Positions 16,176 through 23,951 of a stretch of DNA of 64,000 nt are shown one piece after another. The translations under genes and the position numbers were made by a program. The notes beneath the pieces are model-generated. The model did not search any database, was not told where the DNA came from, and saw nothing but the letters and a program-made list of their open reading frames with translations. The stretch is from the NCBI GenBank assembly GCA_963668115.1, contig OY764147.1, positions 558,001-622,000 on the forward strand, read 5' to 3'. This DNA comes from Plut-88900 sp963668115 (GTDB lineage Bacteria > Chloroflexota > Dehalococcoidia > Plut-88900). The stretch's first letter is position 1; the number at the start of each line of letters is the position of its first letter.

Positions 16176-17180
16176 CTACCACGCGAACGCCCTCTTCGGA
16201 TTCTCGACGGTGACCTGATGGATCGTCTCCTCCGAGACACCCGCCTCTCGTAGCCACGGCAGGAACGTGCGCTGGATGTGGCCGTAGTCCGGGGCGTGGT
16301 CTTCCTCAGCCACGGGCCCCGACTTCGCAGGTCTGCCGATCTCTTTCATGTACAGGTCGTGGGACAGCAATATCCGGTCCTGGTAGCCGAGGCCCAGCAG
16401 CCCTGCCACCATCGCCGCATTTGTCCTATCCGAGACTACCGTCTGGATGCCTATGGTGTCGAAAGCCACGTAGCAGCCCCGCTCTAGGACTTCGAGAACG
16501 TGCCCGACGTTGGTCGTCTGGGAAACGTGCCCGATGACGCATTTCTCGGGGTCTGCGCCGGCGTTAATTAGCGTATCGATGTGGGCCAGTCCGACGTTTC
16601 CGAAGGGCCAGTCATGGGAGTCGGTGTGGGTCCCGATGGGCACTCCCAGCCGGGCCTGAACGTGCGCTGCGGCCTCGAGGACCGGGCGGTCGCGCTCGGA
16701 AATGAGTTGGTCTAGGGGGGCGTCGGGGGCGGTAGGGTGCTCGTGGGGTTGGAGCCGGGTCCCGACCTTTATAATCCCGCACCTGACGCCTTCGTCCACC
16801 GCCCCTTCCTCAATCTCACGCGTGAAGAAATCCTCTATAGCATCCAGGCTCTGGGCCTCCCAGTAGGCGGGATATCCCCACGCCCCGAATATTCCCGTAC
16901 ACGCAACAATGTCCCACCCCGAAACCCGGGACAGCTCCACCATCAGGCCCATGTCCCGACCGAGGTCGTATGGCGCCCAGTCGACGAGGCCGGATATGCC
17001 GAACTCGTCCCCTATGGCTTTGAACTGGGTCGCCCCCTCCTCGACCGCCTTCTCCCGGTCGAAGACAGCTGCGGGGTCGGACGGAGCCCCGAGAAGATGG
17101 AAGAAGGTGTGCTCATGAGGGAGGATGTGCCCCATGTCGGCGGGGTCTTTGTCGCCGAGGACGGTCCTGATCTTGACCAT
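16176..17180 (-). CDS. Phosphotriesterase-family metal hydrolase (paralogue A)
   Basis: 334 residues, amidohydrolase-superfamily TIM barrel of the PTE branch. Metal sites are visible as HILPHEHTFF (HxH), the Lys in GIIKVGT (candidate carboxylated lysine), His in IGTHTDSHD, His in CVIGHVSQT and Asp in LLSHDLYM. PTE-family proteins in bacteria are mostly lactonases or esterases. GGAG precedes ATG 17180. It lies 46 bases downstream of a full-length paralogue in the same direction. Likely a lactonase; substrate unknown. Confidence 0.88.
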   Translation of the reverse strand: MVKIRTVLGDKDPADMGHILPHEHTFFHLLGAPSDPAAVFDREKAVEEGATQFKAIGDEFGISGLVDWAPYDLGRDMGLMVELSRVSGWDIVACTGIFGAWGYPAYWEAQSLDAIEDFFTREIEEGAVDEGVRCGIIKVGTRLQPHEHPTAPDAPLDQLISERDRPVLEAAAHVQARLGVPIGTHTDSHDWPFGNVGLAHIDTLINAGADPEKCVIGHVSQTTNVGHVLEVLERGCYVAFDTIGIQTVVSDRTNAAMVAGLLGLGYQDRILLSHDLYMKEIGRPAKSGPVAEEDHAPDYGHIQRTFLPWLREAGVSEETIHQVTVENPKRAFAW

Positions 17181-17226
17181 GACTACGCTCCGTTTATCAC
17201 CAATTTCTTAAGTGGGGTCTGGGCTC

Positions 17227-18231
17227 TTACCAGGCCAGCACTCTCTTTGGATTTTCGACAGTAATCTGCCGTATGGCTTCCTCCGATACCCCACCCTCTC
17301 TCAGCCATTGCACGAAGACCCGCTGTATGTAGCCATAGTCGGGGGCGAAGCGGATCCCGACGGTCGGGCCGGACTCCGGCTCCCTCCCGATTTCCTTCAC
17401 GTGCAGATCGTGAGAAAGCAATATCTGCTTTTCATAACCTAAACCTATCAAGCCGATTACCATCGCCGCCTTGGCCCGGTCGGTCACCACAACCTCGATG
17501 CCTATGGTGTCGAAGGCGACGTAGCAGCCTTGCTCAAGAACCTCGATGATGTAGCCCAGGTTCGAGGTGTGGGAAGCGTGCCCGATAATGCAGCGTTGAG
17601 GGTCGGCGCCGGCTGTAATCAGCGTCTCTATCTGCTCCAGGCCCACGTTTCCCAGCCGCCAGTCCCGACGGTCGGTGTGCGTGGTGATTGGGACACCGAG
17701 CTTGGCCTGCACGCGGGCGGCGGCTCGCAAAACTCGGCTGTCCTGATCGGAGAGAAGCTGGTCTCGGGAGGCTACGAAACCCGAGGGCTTTTCGTGGGGT
17801 CGGAGTCGCGTGGCTATCTTGATGATGCCGCACTTCACACCCTCGTCAACCGCTCCCTCCTCGATCTCCCGGGTGAAGAATTCCTCTATGGACGCATCGC
17901 TCTGCCCTTCCCAGTAGGCGGGATAGCCCCACGCCCCGAATATGCCCGTCGAAGCGACGATGTCCCACCCCGAGGCCCGAGAAAGCCCCACCAGCAAGCC
18001 CATGTCCCGTCCAAGGTCGTAAGGGGCGCAGTCCACCAGGCCCGACACGCCCTGCTCGGCGGTGACGGCCTTGAGCATGGCGGCGCCTTCTTCAACAGCC
18101 TGCTCCCTATCGAACCGCGAAGCGTGATCGGACTCGGCGGCGATGAGGCGGACGTAAGTGTGCTCGTGGGGGAGGATGTGGCCCACTTCGGCGGGGTCTT
18201 TGTCGCCCAGGACTGTCCTGATCTTAGGCAT
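17227..18231 (-). CDS. Phosphotriesterase-family metal hydrolase (paralogue B)
   Basis: 334 residues, same length and organisation as the gene at 16176-17180: HILPHEHTYV, GIIKIATRL, ITTHTDRRD, CIIGHASHT and LLSHDLHV give the full metal set. The two differ mainly in loops near the active-site mouth (for example TDRRDWRLGN against TDSHDWPFGN), which suggests different substrates after tandem duplication. It is divergent from the homocysteine methyltransferase-like gene, with a 123-base shared promoter region. Confidence 0.88.
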   Translation of the reverse strand: MPKIRTVLGDKDPAEVGHILPHEHTYVRLIAAESDHASRFDREQAVEEGAAMLKAVTAEQGVSGLVDCAPYDLGRDMGLLVGLSRASGWDIVASTGIFGAWGYPAYWEGQSDASIEEFFTREIEEGAVDEGVKCGIIKIATRLRPHEKPSGFVASRDQLLSDQDSRVLRAAARVQAKLGVPITTHTDRRDWRLGNVGLEQIETLITAGADPQRCIIGHASHTSNLGYIIEVLEQGCYVAFDTIGIEVVVTDRAKAAMVIGLIGLGYEKQILLSHDLHVKEIGREPESGPTVGIRFAPDYGYIQRVFVQWLREGGVSEEAIRQITVENPKRVLAW

Positions 18232-18354
18232 GCGCGTTCATCCGTTAATGGGTTGGCCGGGTGTCTATGCGATTATATCCCACCCCGCCCCCGACTTTCC
18301 CACACCGGCCAATCCCTTTACACTAACGGCCAGTCGAACTCTCGGGGGTGCGTT

Positions 18355-19362
18355 ATGCCGGAAACGGGAATAATCGAAAGGTTGAAGTCGGGCAGGCCCA
18401 TACTCATGGACGGGGGTACAGGCTCCGAGATCCAGCGCCGGGGAGTGAACGTACTGGTCAGCGCCTCTGCCGAGTCCGAACTTCTCGCCTGGTCTGCCAC
18501 GGCCAACGTAGACTACGCTGACGTGGTCCAGCAGGTGCACCAGGACTACCTACGAGTCGGGGCGGAGATAATCATCAGCAACAATTTCTGGGCGACCCGC
18601 AGCCGACTCTCCCTGATAGGCCAGCAAGACCAGTGGGAACGCCTGGCAACCGCCGCCGGCGAGAACGCCATCCGCGCCCGGGACGCCATCAACCCCGACG
18701 CCTACGTCTTCGGCGGCATTGCTGCGCCCTACACCCAGGACTACCGCAAGCCCTACACCCAATCGGACGTGAAGACTCTGGGCACGGAGCGGTACGCCGA
18801 GGAGTTCACGGGGCCCGGGAGGGTGTTGGCTAACCTGGGCGTCGACGCCCTTCTCGCGGAGTACGTCGGCTACATCGAGGACTGCGTCGCGGCGGTGGAT
18901 GCGCTGGCTACCATCGGGCTTCCCGTATTCCTCGGGGTGCGGCACATCACAGACTACGGGTGGATGCAGTATGGGGAGACGCTGGCCGACCTTGCCAAGG
19001 CGCTAAAGGGTCACCCGGTGGAGGGAGTCATGCTCATGTGCAGCCGCCCGGAGTGCATTTCCGTAGGGCTGATGGCCCTGAACCAGAGCTTCGACGGAGT
19101 GACCGGGGCCTACGCCAATGTCGGGTACAACCCGATGGCGCCGGTAAGCGGCCGGGTGCACAAAGGCGGTGACCTGCTGTCGGGCTACAGCCCCCTGCGG
19201 CTGGCCGACTTTGGCCAGGACTGGCTGGACATGGGCTCTCAGATAATCGGCGGATGCTGTGCCACGGGCCCCGAGCACATCATCGCGCTGAACAACGTGG
19301 TCAACCCTTCTCCACCTATGGTCGAGGACCATGTCGGGTATCACCTGCAACCGGCTGGGTGA
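18355..19362 (+). CDS. Homocysteine S-methyltransferase family protein
   Basis: 335 residues. It opens with LMDGGTGSEIQRRGV, the family's N-terminal strand, and carries the zinc cysteines in MLMCSRPE and GGCCATGPEHI. There is no cobalamin or folate domain, so this is the short, BhmT/MmuM-like type that methylates homocysteine or a related thiol or selenol from a small donor. ATG 18355 is used; the frame runs open upstream across the opposing PTE gene, but those codons are a shadow. A cupin follows directly. Since a selenoprotein is encoded in this window, a selenium-methyl substrate is conceivable but speculative. Confidence 0.85.
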   Translation: MPETGIIERLKSGRPILMDGGTGSEIQRRGVNVLVSASAESELLAWSATANVDYADVVQQVHQDYLRVGAEIIISNNFWATRSRLSLIGQQDQWERLATAAGENAIRARDAINPDAYVFGGIAAPYTQDYRKPYTQSDVKTLGTERYAEEFTGPGRVLANLGVDALLAEYVGYIEDCVAAVDALATIGLPVFLGVRHITDYGWMQYGETLADLAKALKGHPVEGVMLMCSRPECISVGLMALNQSFDGVTGAYANVGYNPMAPVSGRVHKGGDLLSGYSPLRLADFGQDWLDMGSQIIGGCCATGPEHIIALNNVVNPSPPMVEDHVGYHLQPAG

Positions 19363-19369
19363 GGGAGGT

Positions 19370-19753
19370 ATGCAGAGTGCCTCACTGTCCCCCGAGCCCC
19401 AGGCCACCGCCCCCGACGGCTCCGCCATCCGCTTCCTGCTCAAGCTAAACCGGGGCGAGGTGAACCATTTCACCCTGCTGCCCGGCCGGACTTCAACCGC
19501 GGTCGTGCACCGCACAATCGAGGAGATATGGTACGTCCTGGAGGGTCAGGGGCAGATGTGGCGTCAGGAACGGGATGAAGAAGAGATATTGGACTTGCGG
19601 CCGGGGGTCAGCTTTGATATTCCGCTCGGCACGAGGTTCCAGTTCCGGAACACGGGCGACGCGCCCCTGTCAGTGTTGATAGCGACGATGCCACCCTGGC
19701 CCGGAGATGATGAAGCTATTGCAGTCGATGGGCCTTGGGCGCCCACCCCTTAG
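19370..19753 (+). CDS. Cupin-domain protein
   Basis: 127 residues, one cupin barrel: AVVHRTIEEIWYVLEGQGQMW for motif one (His and Glu) and RPGVSFDIPLGTRFQFRNTGD for motif two. It begins eight bases after the methyltransferase stop. GAGGGAGG directly abuts the ATG, so the start could instead be the in-frame ATG at 19331, which would overlap the upstream gene. Probably same operon. Function not assignable. Confidence 0.75.
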   Translation: MQSASLSPEPQATAPDGSAIRFLLKLNRGEVNHFTLLPGRTSTAVVHRTIEEIWYVLEGQGQMWRQERDEEEILDLRPGVSFDIPLGTRFQFRNTGDAPLSVLIATMPPWPGDDEAIAVDGPWAPTP

Positions 19754-19844
19754 CCTTGAGCCCTCCTTCTTCAGCACAGCGTAGCAATCTCCTCCATTCC
19801 AGCCCTTCTCCCGGCGTGTTACCATATCTTTGAGCAAGATCCTG

Positions 19845-20231
19845 ATGACTACCACCGAAGCCAATCCCGCCCGTATATTCGCCGACGCCCGTCGGATGCA
19901 CGAGGCCGCCCTTGCCCGTATGACCGACGACGACATCCGCGACGCCGCCGAGAAGGCTTGGTGCGCCGCCAAGCGCGCCATTGACGGGCTGATATTCGTT
20001 CGTACGGGTGAGGAACCAAGAACCTCCGCGGGGACCAGCAAAGGACTTCGAATAATGGTTGCCACGGACCCCGCAATGCGCGCCATGCGGCAGAGGTACA
20101 TGGACATGCAGGCCATTCTCCACGGTGAGTGTTTCTACTATGGGTTTTGCGACCCCACCGACGAAACCGAACGCCTAATCCGCGAGGCTGCCGCCTTCAT
20201 CCGGGACGCCGAGACCCTAGCCCAAAACTAA
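19845..20231 (+). CDS. HEPN-domain protein
   Basis: 128 residues, mostly helical: ARIFADARRMHEAALARM, DIRDAAEKAWCAAKRAIDGLI and LIREAAAFIRDAETLA match the helix pattern of small HEPN proteins, with the RTGEEPRTSAGTS loop often seen in this subgroup. HEPN proteins are commonly RNases paired with a MNT nucleotidyltransferase antitoxin; no such partner is adjacent. TTG 19830 is an alternative start. A TATCTT box lies 14 bases before the ATG. It may be a stand-alone stress-response or RNA-binding protein. Confidence 0.7.
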   Translation: MTTTEANPARIFADARRMHEAALARMTDDDIRDAAEKAWCAAKRAIDGLIFVRTGEEPRTSAGTSKGLRIMVATDPAMRAMRQRYMDMQAILHGECFYYGFCDPTDETERLIREAAAFIRDAETLAQN

Positions 20232-20278
20232 TCATCCCTCCTGCCTCAAACCGGCAATCCATCCCTGTCTCTAACTAC

Positions 20279-20307
20279 TTCATTCCAGCCCCCGAACCGG
20301 AATCCAT
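20279..20307. repeat. REP-like palindrome, degenerate copy
   Basis: CATTCC and GGAATCCATCC flank a C-rich centre; this is an imperfect copy of the better palindromes at 35127-35146 and 40850-40871. It lies between the HEPN gene and the SodC-like gene. Confidence 0.45.
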
Positions 20308-20415
20308 CCTCTCTCTGCCCTTCGGTACACGCCCCGGCCACAAAATGAAAAGGCTATTCCGCTCGAAGGGCCGTGGCTCCCCTCTCAGGCCTGAACCCCA
20401 ACTGGGTCGATTTCC

Positions 20416-21006
20416 TTACGACGGCTCAATCACCCCGCAGGCCAGCCGACTGCCCGTATCCGACTCCTCTTCTCCATAGGCATCAGGCATTTCGTGCACG
20501 ATTATGGCGGAGCCGTCATCGTCGAAGATTGAATGGCGCTCTCCCCGGTCCAGGGTGATGCCAACTGTAAAGAAGTCGGCGCGGGCGGAACTGTCGGAGG
20601 CGGCGTAGATATTGGGCAGGTCACCCCCGTGGCCGCCACCCGACTCGCCGCGCTTCCAGGAAGCATGTACGAAGCCATGTTCCACATCCTCGGGGTTGAA
20701 GTGATCGCCGGCGGCGGTGAAGTCGGGCGTACAGGCGCCGACCTCGTGGATGATGAACGCGTGTCCGCCGGGGGCCAACCCCTTCACATCGGCCATAATC
20801 AAAACGCCGGAAGCTGCTTGCCGGAACGTGACGGTCCCTATCGAAGTGCCGTTCGGTGACCTGAGCGTGGCCTCCGCCGTCAGGCCGACCGTATATTCAT
20901 CCTCTTCACCCGATCCTCCGCCCAGCAAGAGGAAGCCAACGACTATCAAGATGATGATAATCGCTGCGGGAGCAATGAGTATGAGGAGTTCAGGCCTCCG
21001 AGTCAT
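20416..21006 (-). CDS. Membrane-anchored Cu/Zn superoxide dismutase-like protein lacking one Cu ligand
   Basis: 196 residues. Residues 7-29 form one membrane helix, followed by an extracytoplasmic SodC-type domain. The family landmarks are AGDHFNP (bridging His), EHG and GHGGDLPN (zinc His and Asp), IIVHEMPD (Cu His120 equivalent) and RLACGVI with the disulfide Cys. The normally invariant FHxHE segment is AFIIHE here, so the first copper His (His46 of human SOD1) is Ile. Other ligands are intact. It may bind zinc only or use another copper site, so dismutase activity is doubtful. No lipobox is seen. Confidence 0.8.
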   Translation of the reverse strand: MTRRPELLILIAPAAIIIILIVVGFLLLGGGSGEEDEYTVGLTAEATLRSPNGTSIGTVTFRQAASGVLIMADVKGLAPGGHAFIIHEVGACTPDFTAAGDHFNPEDVEHGFVHASWKRGESGGGHGGDLPNIYAASDSSARADFFTVGITLDRGERHSIFDDDGSAIIVHEMPDAYGEEESDTGSRLACGVIEPS

Positions 21007-21421
21007 TGTCGGTCATCTCCTTGGTCACTCGGCATTGCTTCAGCAGATTACCCTTCACCCCGGTACGGAATTGGCGCGTGGTTTTCCCAAGTCCTGCACA
21101 TACGGAGGATTACGATATGTCGAATGATATCATATGTCATCATACCTGGTGCGGCAGGCTGTCTCCTACGCACTCATGCAAACGTAAAGGGGCGTGGCCT
21201 CGGTATTGTCATTTAGTAACGCTTGATGTTGCTCTGATTCGCGCCTGGGCCAACTCATTTTGATACATAATCGCTTTAAGTGAGTCGCACAGTGCTCTCC
21301 GGACATCTTGTTGCTAGGTCAAACACTTGCTAGGATTCCTTCACAGTTTGCGATGAAGGGAAAGCATACTTATTACGACACGGGTACATGAATAACTAGA
21401 CCGTGTTAGGGGGTATTAAAT
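21007..21421. other. Intergenic stretch, AT-richer than surroundings
   Basis: 415 bases of lower GC between the SodC-like gene and a small ORF. It contains the palindrome ATGATATCAT near 21122 and one short ORF with a good ribosome site (separate entry). I see no other gene, RNA or repeat. Confidence 0.5.
21117..21263 (+). CDS. Possible 48-residue Cys/His-containing small protein
   Basis: A short ORF with GGAGG eight bases before its ATG. The product contains a CHHTWC cluster and a later SCKRKG and YCH, so metal binding is possible. There is no homology I recognise and codon usage is atypical for the window, so this may be chance. It sits in the lower-GC stretch next to the ORF at 21422. Confidence 0.25.
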   Translation: MSNDIICHHTWCGRLSPTHSCKRKGAWPRYCHLVTLDVALIRAWANSF

Positions 21422-21625
21422 ATGAAACCGGCTGACGAAGGACAAATCGGTGCGAGTGTGCACCTCACAAAAACAGGAGACCTTTTGGTATTTCGCTCCG
21501 TGTTTAGCCGAGGTCGATACAGAGACGACGCCGCAACCATCAAGGGCGTGAAAGCATGGGATGATGAAGGGCTGGTAAAGGCGATTCGAGAGGCCCTAGA
21601 ACTCGAACAATCTCACAGCAACTGA
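21422..21625 (+). CDS. Small hypothetical protein (67 residues)
   Basis: The ORF starts at ATG 21422, with TTAGGGGG about eight bases upstream. The sequence is mixed, charged and without membrane segments (HLTKTGDLLVFRSVFSRGRY, then an amphipathic helix EGLVKAIREALELEQ). I do not recognise a family. The lower GC of this stretch hints at acquired DNA. Moderately likely to be real. Confidence 0.4.
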   Translation: MKPADEGQIGASVHLTKTGDLLVFRSVFSRGRYRDDAATIKGVKAWDDEGLVKAIREALELEQSHSN

Positions 21626-21778
21626 TTACCGAGATGACTTACAAATCGAGATTGGAACAAGGGCCGACGGCGGATGACTCCATTAGATAGCTCCCACTAC
21701 CAGACGCCATAATATCTCCCTATTGATTCCGCGCTCTCGCCCGTTTCGCCTCCGGAACATCCGCCGTATCCATCTTTG

Positions 21779-22723
21779 TTACTTACTCCTCTTCTGCTGG
21801 GTCGTAGAATTGTATGAGCAACACCACTCCCAAGCTTGTTCACGTACCTCGATTGGGTCCAGCAACTCCGCATCGGGATCAGTTCTGCCTGGTCCCGCAA
21901 CAGTGAAGTGAAAGAGAAGCGCTTCTCCTCTACGATCCTCCAGGAATACTGTTGGGTCGGTCCACCACATGTATAGATCGAAGCGTCCAACGTAACCCGA
22001 GTCATCCGATAGGTAATGCGTACCGAACCCGAACTCTAATTGGAGATCGTCCGGTACAGTTTCTCTTGGTTCGAGTCTCACCATCACTTCGGGTTGAAGA
22101 ACTTCTAGACAGGATCCCGCTTCTTGGTAGTACCCTTCTTCTTCTAGCCATCGAGATCCTTTAGGATCGAAAGTGCGTCCAATATCGGTGGGTTCATCCG
22201 GCAAGTACGTTTGCTTTCCTGTACCACTCCATCGTCTGCGATCACCATCCGAACTCAGAGTAGTAGACGCTCCAACTGTCCACAATTCGCATTGAGCGAT
22301 ATACCCATAGAGTTGTCTTTCCCCGGGAGAGCGATCCGGATACACGTCCCTCGCGAATGGTGAGGACGTTTCACCTCCTCGCCGGAAGCTCTCTATCCCT
22401 CTGCCCCACACACCGGATGTCCAAGTGCTTGGTATCGGTTTCAACTCGGGTGTTGGAGTCGGTTTGGGTGTTGGAGTCGGCCACGGTCTTGGGGTAGGAA
22501 TGGGAGTCGCCGTTGGGGTTGGTCTCGGAATCCGCGTCGGTGGTGGGGGTGCAATCTTATCGAGGTGCCCAACCGAAACCGGTTCCGGTCGAGGGGTCGC
22601 TGTTGGAGTTGGTTCCGGCGTTGGGATTGGAGTAGGTGTATCCTCAACGCTGCAACTGAGCAAGGTGACTACCAGAATGCCAATCAGCCATAAAGACGCT
22701 GTCCCGACCACACGTTGATTCAT
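21779..22723 (-). CDS. Lipoprotein with Pro/Thr-rich linker, function unknown
   Basis: About 314 residues. The N-terminus has a hydrophobic stretch (LWLIGILVVTLLSC) ending in a lipobox Cys near residue 24, so the protein is probably a lipoprotein on the outer face of the membrane. Residues about 28-95 are a repetitive Pro-Thr linker (PTPTP units), typical of exported Chloroflexota proteins. The remaining 210 residues form an unrecognised, aromatic-rich domain (WTSGVWGRGIESF, GFGTHYLSD, RFDLYMWWTDP). ATG 22723 follows GGGAGCAAACA and is preferred to an upstream in-frame ATG. The linker explains the tandem-repeat look of 22430-22640. Confidence 0.75.
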   Translation of the reverse strand: MNQRVVGTASLWLIGILVVTLLSCSVEDTPTPIPTPEPTPTATPRPEPVSVGHLDKIAPPPPTRIPRPTPTATPIPTPRPWPTPTPKPTPTPELKPIPSTWTSGVWGRGIESFRRGGETSSPFARDVYPDRSPGERQLYGYIAQCELWTVGASTTLSSDGDRRRWSGTGKQTYLPDEPTDIGRTFDPKGSRWLEEEGYYQEAGSCLEVLQPEVMVRLEPRETVPDDLQLEFGFGTHYLSDDSGYVGRFDLYMWWTDPTVFLEDRRGEALLFHFTVAGPGRTDPDAELLDPIEVREQAWEWCCSYNSTTQQKRSK

Positions 22724-22788
22724 TGTTTGCTCCCTTGTCACGGGACAACAGCATAGGGCTTATGCCCACTCAGTCCCACTTCCTCCAC

Positions 22789-23817
22789 TTACCCGACCAC
22801 CTCCCCCCTCACCACCCGGGCCCCCTCTACCAGCGCCTTCAGCTTCAGGTATGAAATCCACCGAGGCAGTTGGAAGAAACCGCAGTCGGGGTTGAGGTGA
22901 AGCTTGTCGGCTGGGACGTGCTGCAACACCGTCCGTATCCTCTCCGCCACGTCCTCCGCCGTCTCCAGGTAGAAGGACTTGATGTCCACCACGCCGGCAC
23001 CCAACTCCTTTTCGCCGTCGAACTTCTTCCAGATGTCGGCCTCACTCATCTCCCGGTTGGCGAATTCCAGGACGAGTTGGTCTGCGTTGACGTTGTTCAG
23101 GGCGGGGAACATCCAGCCGTAGGACCGTTTGCCTCGCGGCCTGCTCATAAGGTTGCCGAAGCAGATATGGAGGGCGTGCTTCGCCTCCACCCCCTCGATG
23201 CAGGCGTTGTAAAGCCTCACCCATTCATCCACCTCACCGGGAATAACGGCATAGGAAGGCTCGTCCAACTGGATGTACCGGGCCCCCTCCGAGACCAGGG
23301 CCTTCAACTCCGCGTTTATCACCTCGGCCAATTGCCAACAGATCTCCAGCTGGTTCTTGTATGCGGTCCCGGGCCTGATGTGGATCGTCATCGTCAGTGG
23401 CCCGGGGCACGTGACCTTGATCGGCTTGCTAGTGTTCGCCTTGGTGAACTTGAACTCCTCCACAATCCCCAGCCCCGAGGGCAGCGTGACTTTCTCGACG
23501 GCGCGGTAGCGGGGCGGGGTGTCGTAGCCGTATAGGCCCGTCCTGCGCAAGGGCGGCTCGACCACGAGACCCGTCATCCTCTTCGGAAAGCTCTGCACGA
23601 AGTACCATCGCCTCATCTCCCCGTCCGACACCATATCGATACCTGCCCGCTCCTGGTCCAGGATGGCCATTCTGCAGGCGTCGTCGTAGAGCTCCTTGAT
23701 GTCGGTCTCTCCGTATTCGCCCTGGTCTATCTTTTCCAGGGCCGTGAGCATCCAGCCGGGATACGCGTAGCTGCCGATCACGCTGGTGGGCAGTATGGGT
23801 AGAGAGTCGCCGTTCAT
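22789..23817 (-). CDS. MetE-like (cobalamin-independent methionine synthase C-terminal domain) protein A
   Basis: 342 residues, only the catalytic TIM barrel of MetE. Zinc-site residues are visible as HICFGN (His, Cys), LVLEFAN (Glu) and NPDCGF (Cys). The lack of the N-terminal half places it with stand-alone MetE-like proteins that act on other thiols or methyl donors; an authentic methionine synthase would be about 750 residues. GGGAGAAGAAC precedes ATG 23817. It is divergent from a second family member at 23952. Confidence 0.85.
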   Translation of the reverse strand: MNGDSLPILPTSVIGSYAYPGWMLTALEKIDQGEYGETDIKELYDDACRMAILDQERAGIDMVSDGEMRRWYFVQSFPKRMTGLVVEPPLRRTGLYGYDTPPRYRAVEKVTLPSGLGIVEEFKFTKANTSKPIKVTCPGPLTMTIHIRPGTAYKNQLEICWQLAEVINAELKALVSEGARYIQLDEPSYAVIPGEVDEWVRLYNACIEGVEAKHALHICFGNLMSRPRGKRSYGWMFPALNNVNADQLVLEFANREMSEADIWKKFDGEKELGAGVVDIKSFYLETAEDVAERIRTVLQHVPADKLHLNPDCGFFQLPRWISYLKLKALVEGARVVRGEVVG

Positions 23818-23846
23818 GTTCTTCTCCCTTTCGGTAGTGGCCCAAG

Positions 23847-23901
23847 ATTATAGGTACGGCTTGACCATGGCAAAACCCCTCGTGACAACATGCGCTATAA
23901 T
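23847..23901. promoter_or_regulatory. Divergent promoter pair between two MetE-like genes
   Basis: A perfect TATAAT reads leftward at 23852-23847 (with TTGCCA 15 bases upstream of it) and another reads rightward at 23896-23901. The 134-base gap serves both MetE-like genes, so they are probably co-regulated. No riboswitch-sized leader fits here. Confidence 0.5.
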
Positions 23902-23951
23902 CACTCCGGTCAATCTATCGGAAATCCCATATAGACGCGACGGAAGAGCTT

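Noticed and set aside
17530..18354. N-terminal extension of the homocysteine methyltransferase-like gene
   Set aside because: These codons overlap the opposing PTE gene along its length and carry no domain; the family N-terminus begins at 18355.
22430..22640. Tandem-repeat region that could suggest a CRISPR or satellite
   Set aside because: The repeats are codons for Pro-Thr pairs in a lipoprotein linker; there are no spacers or regular repeat units. No CRISPR array is present in the window.
23818..23951. SAM or cobalamin riboswitch before the MetE-like genes
   Set aside because: The gap is only 134 bases shared by two promoters and shows none of the conserved riboswitch cores.
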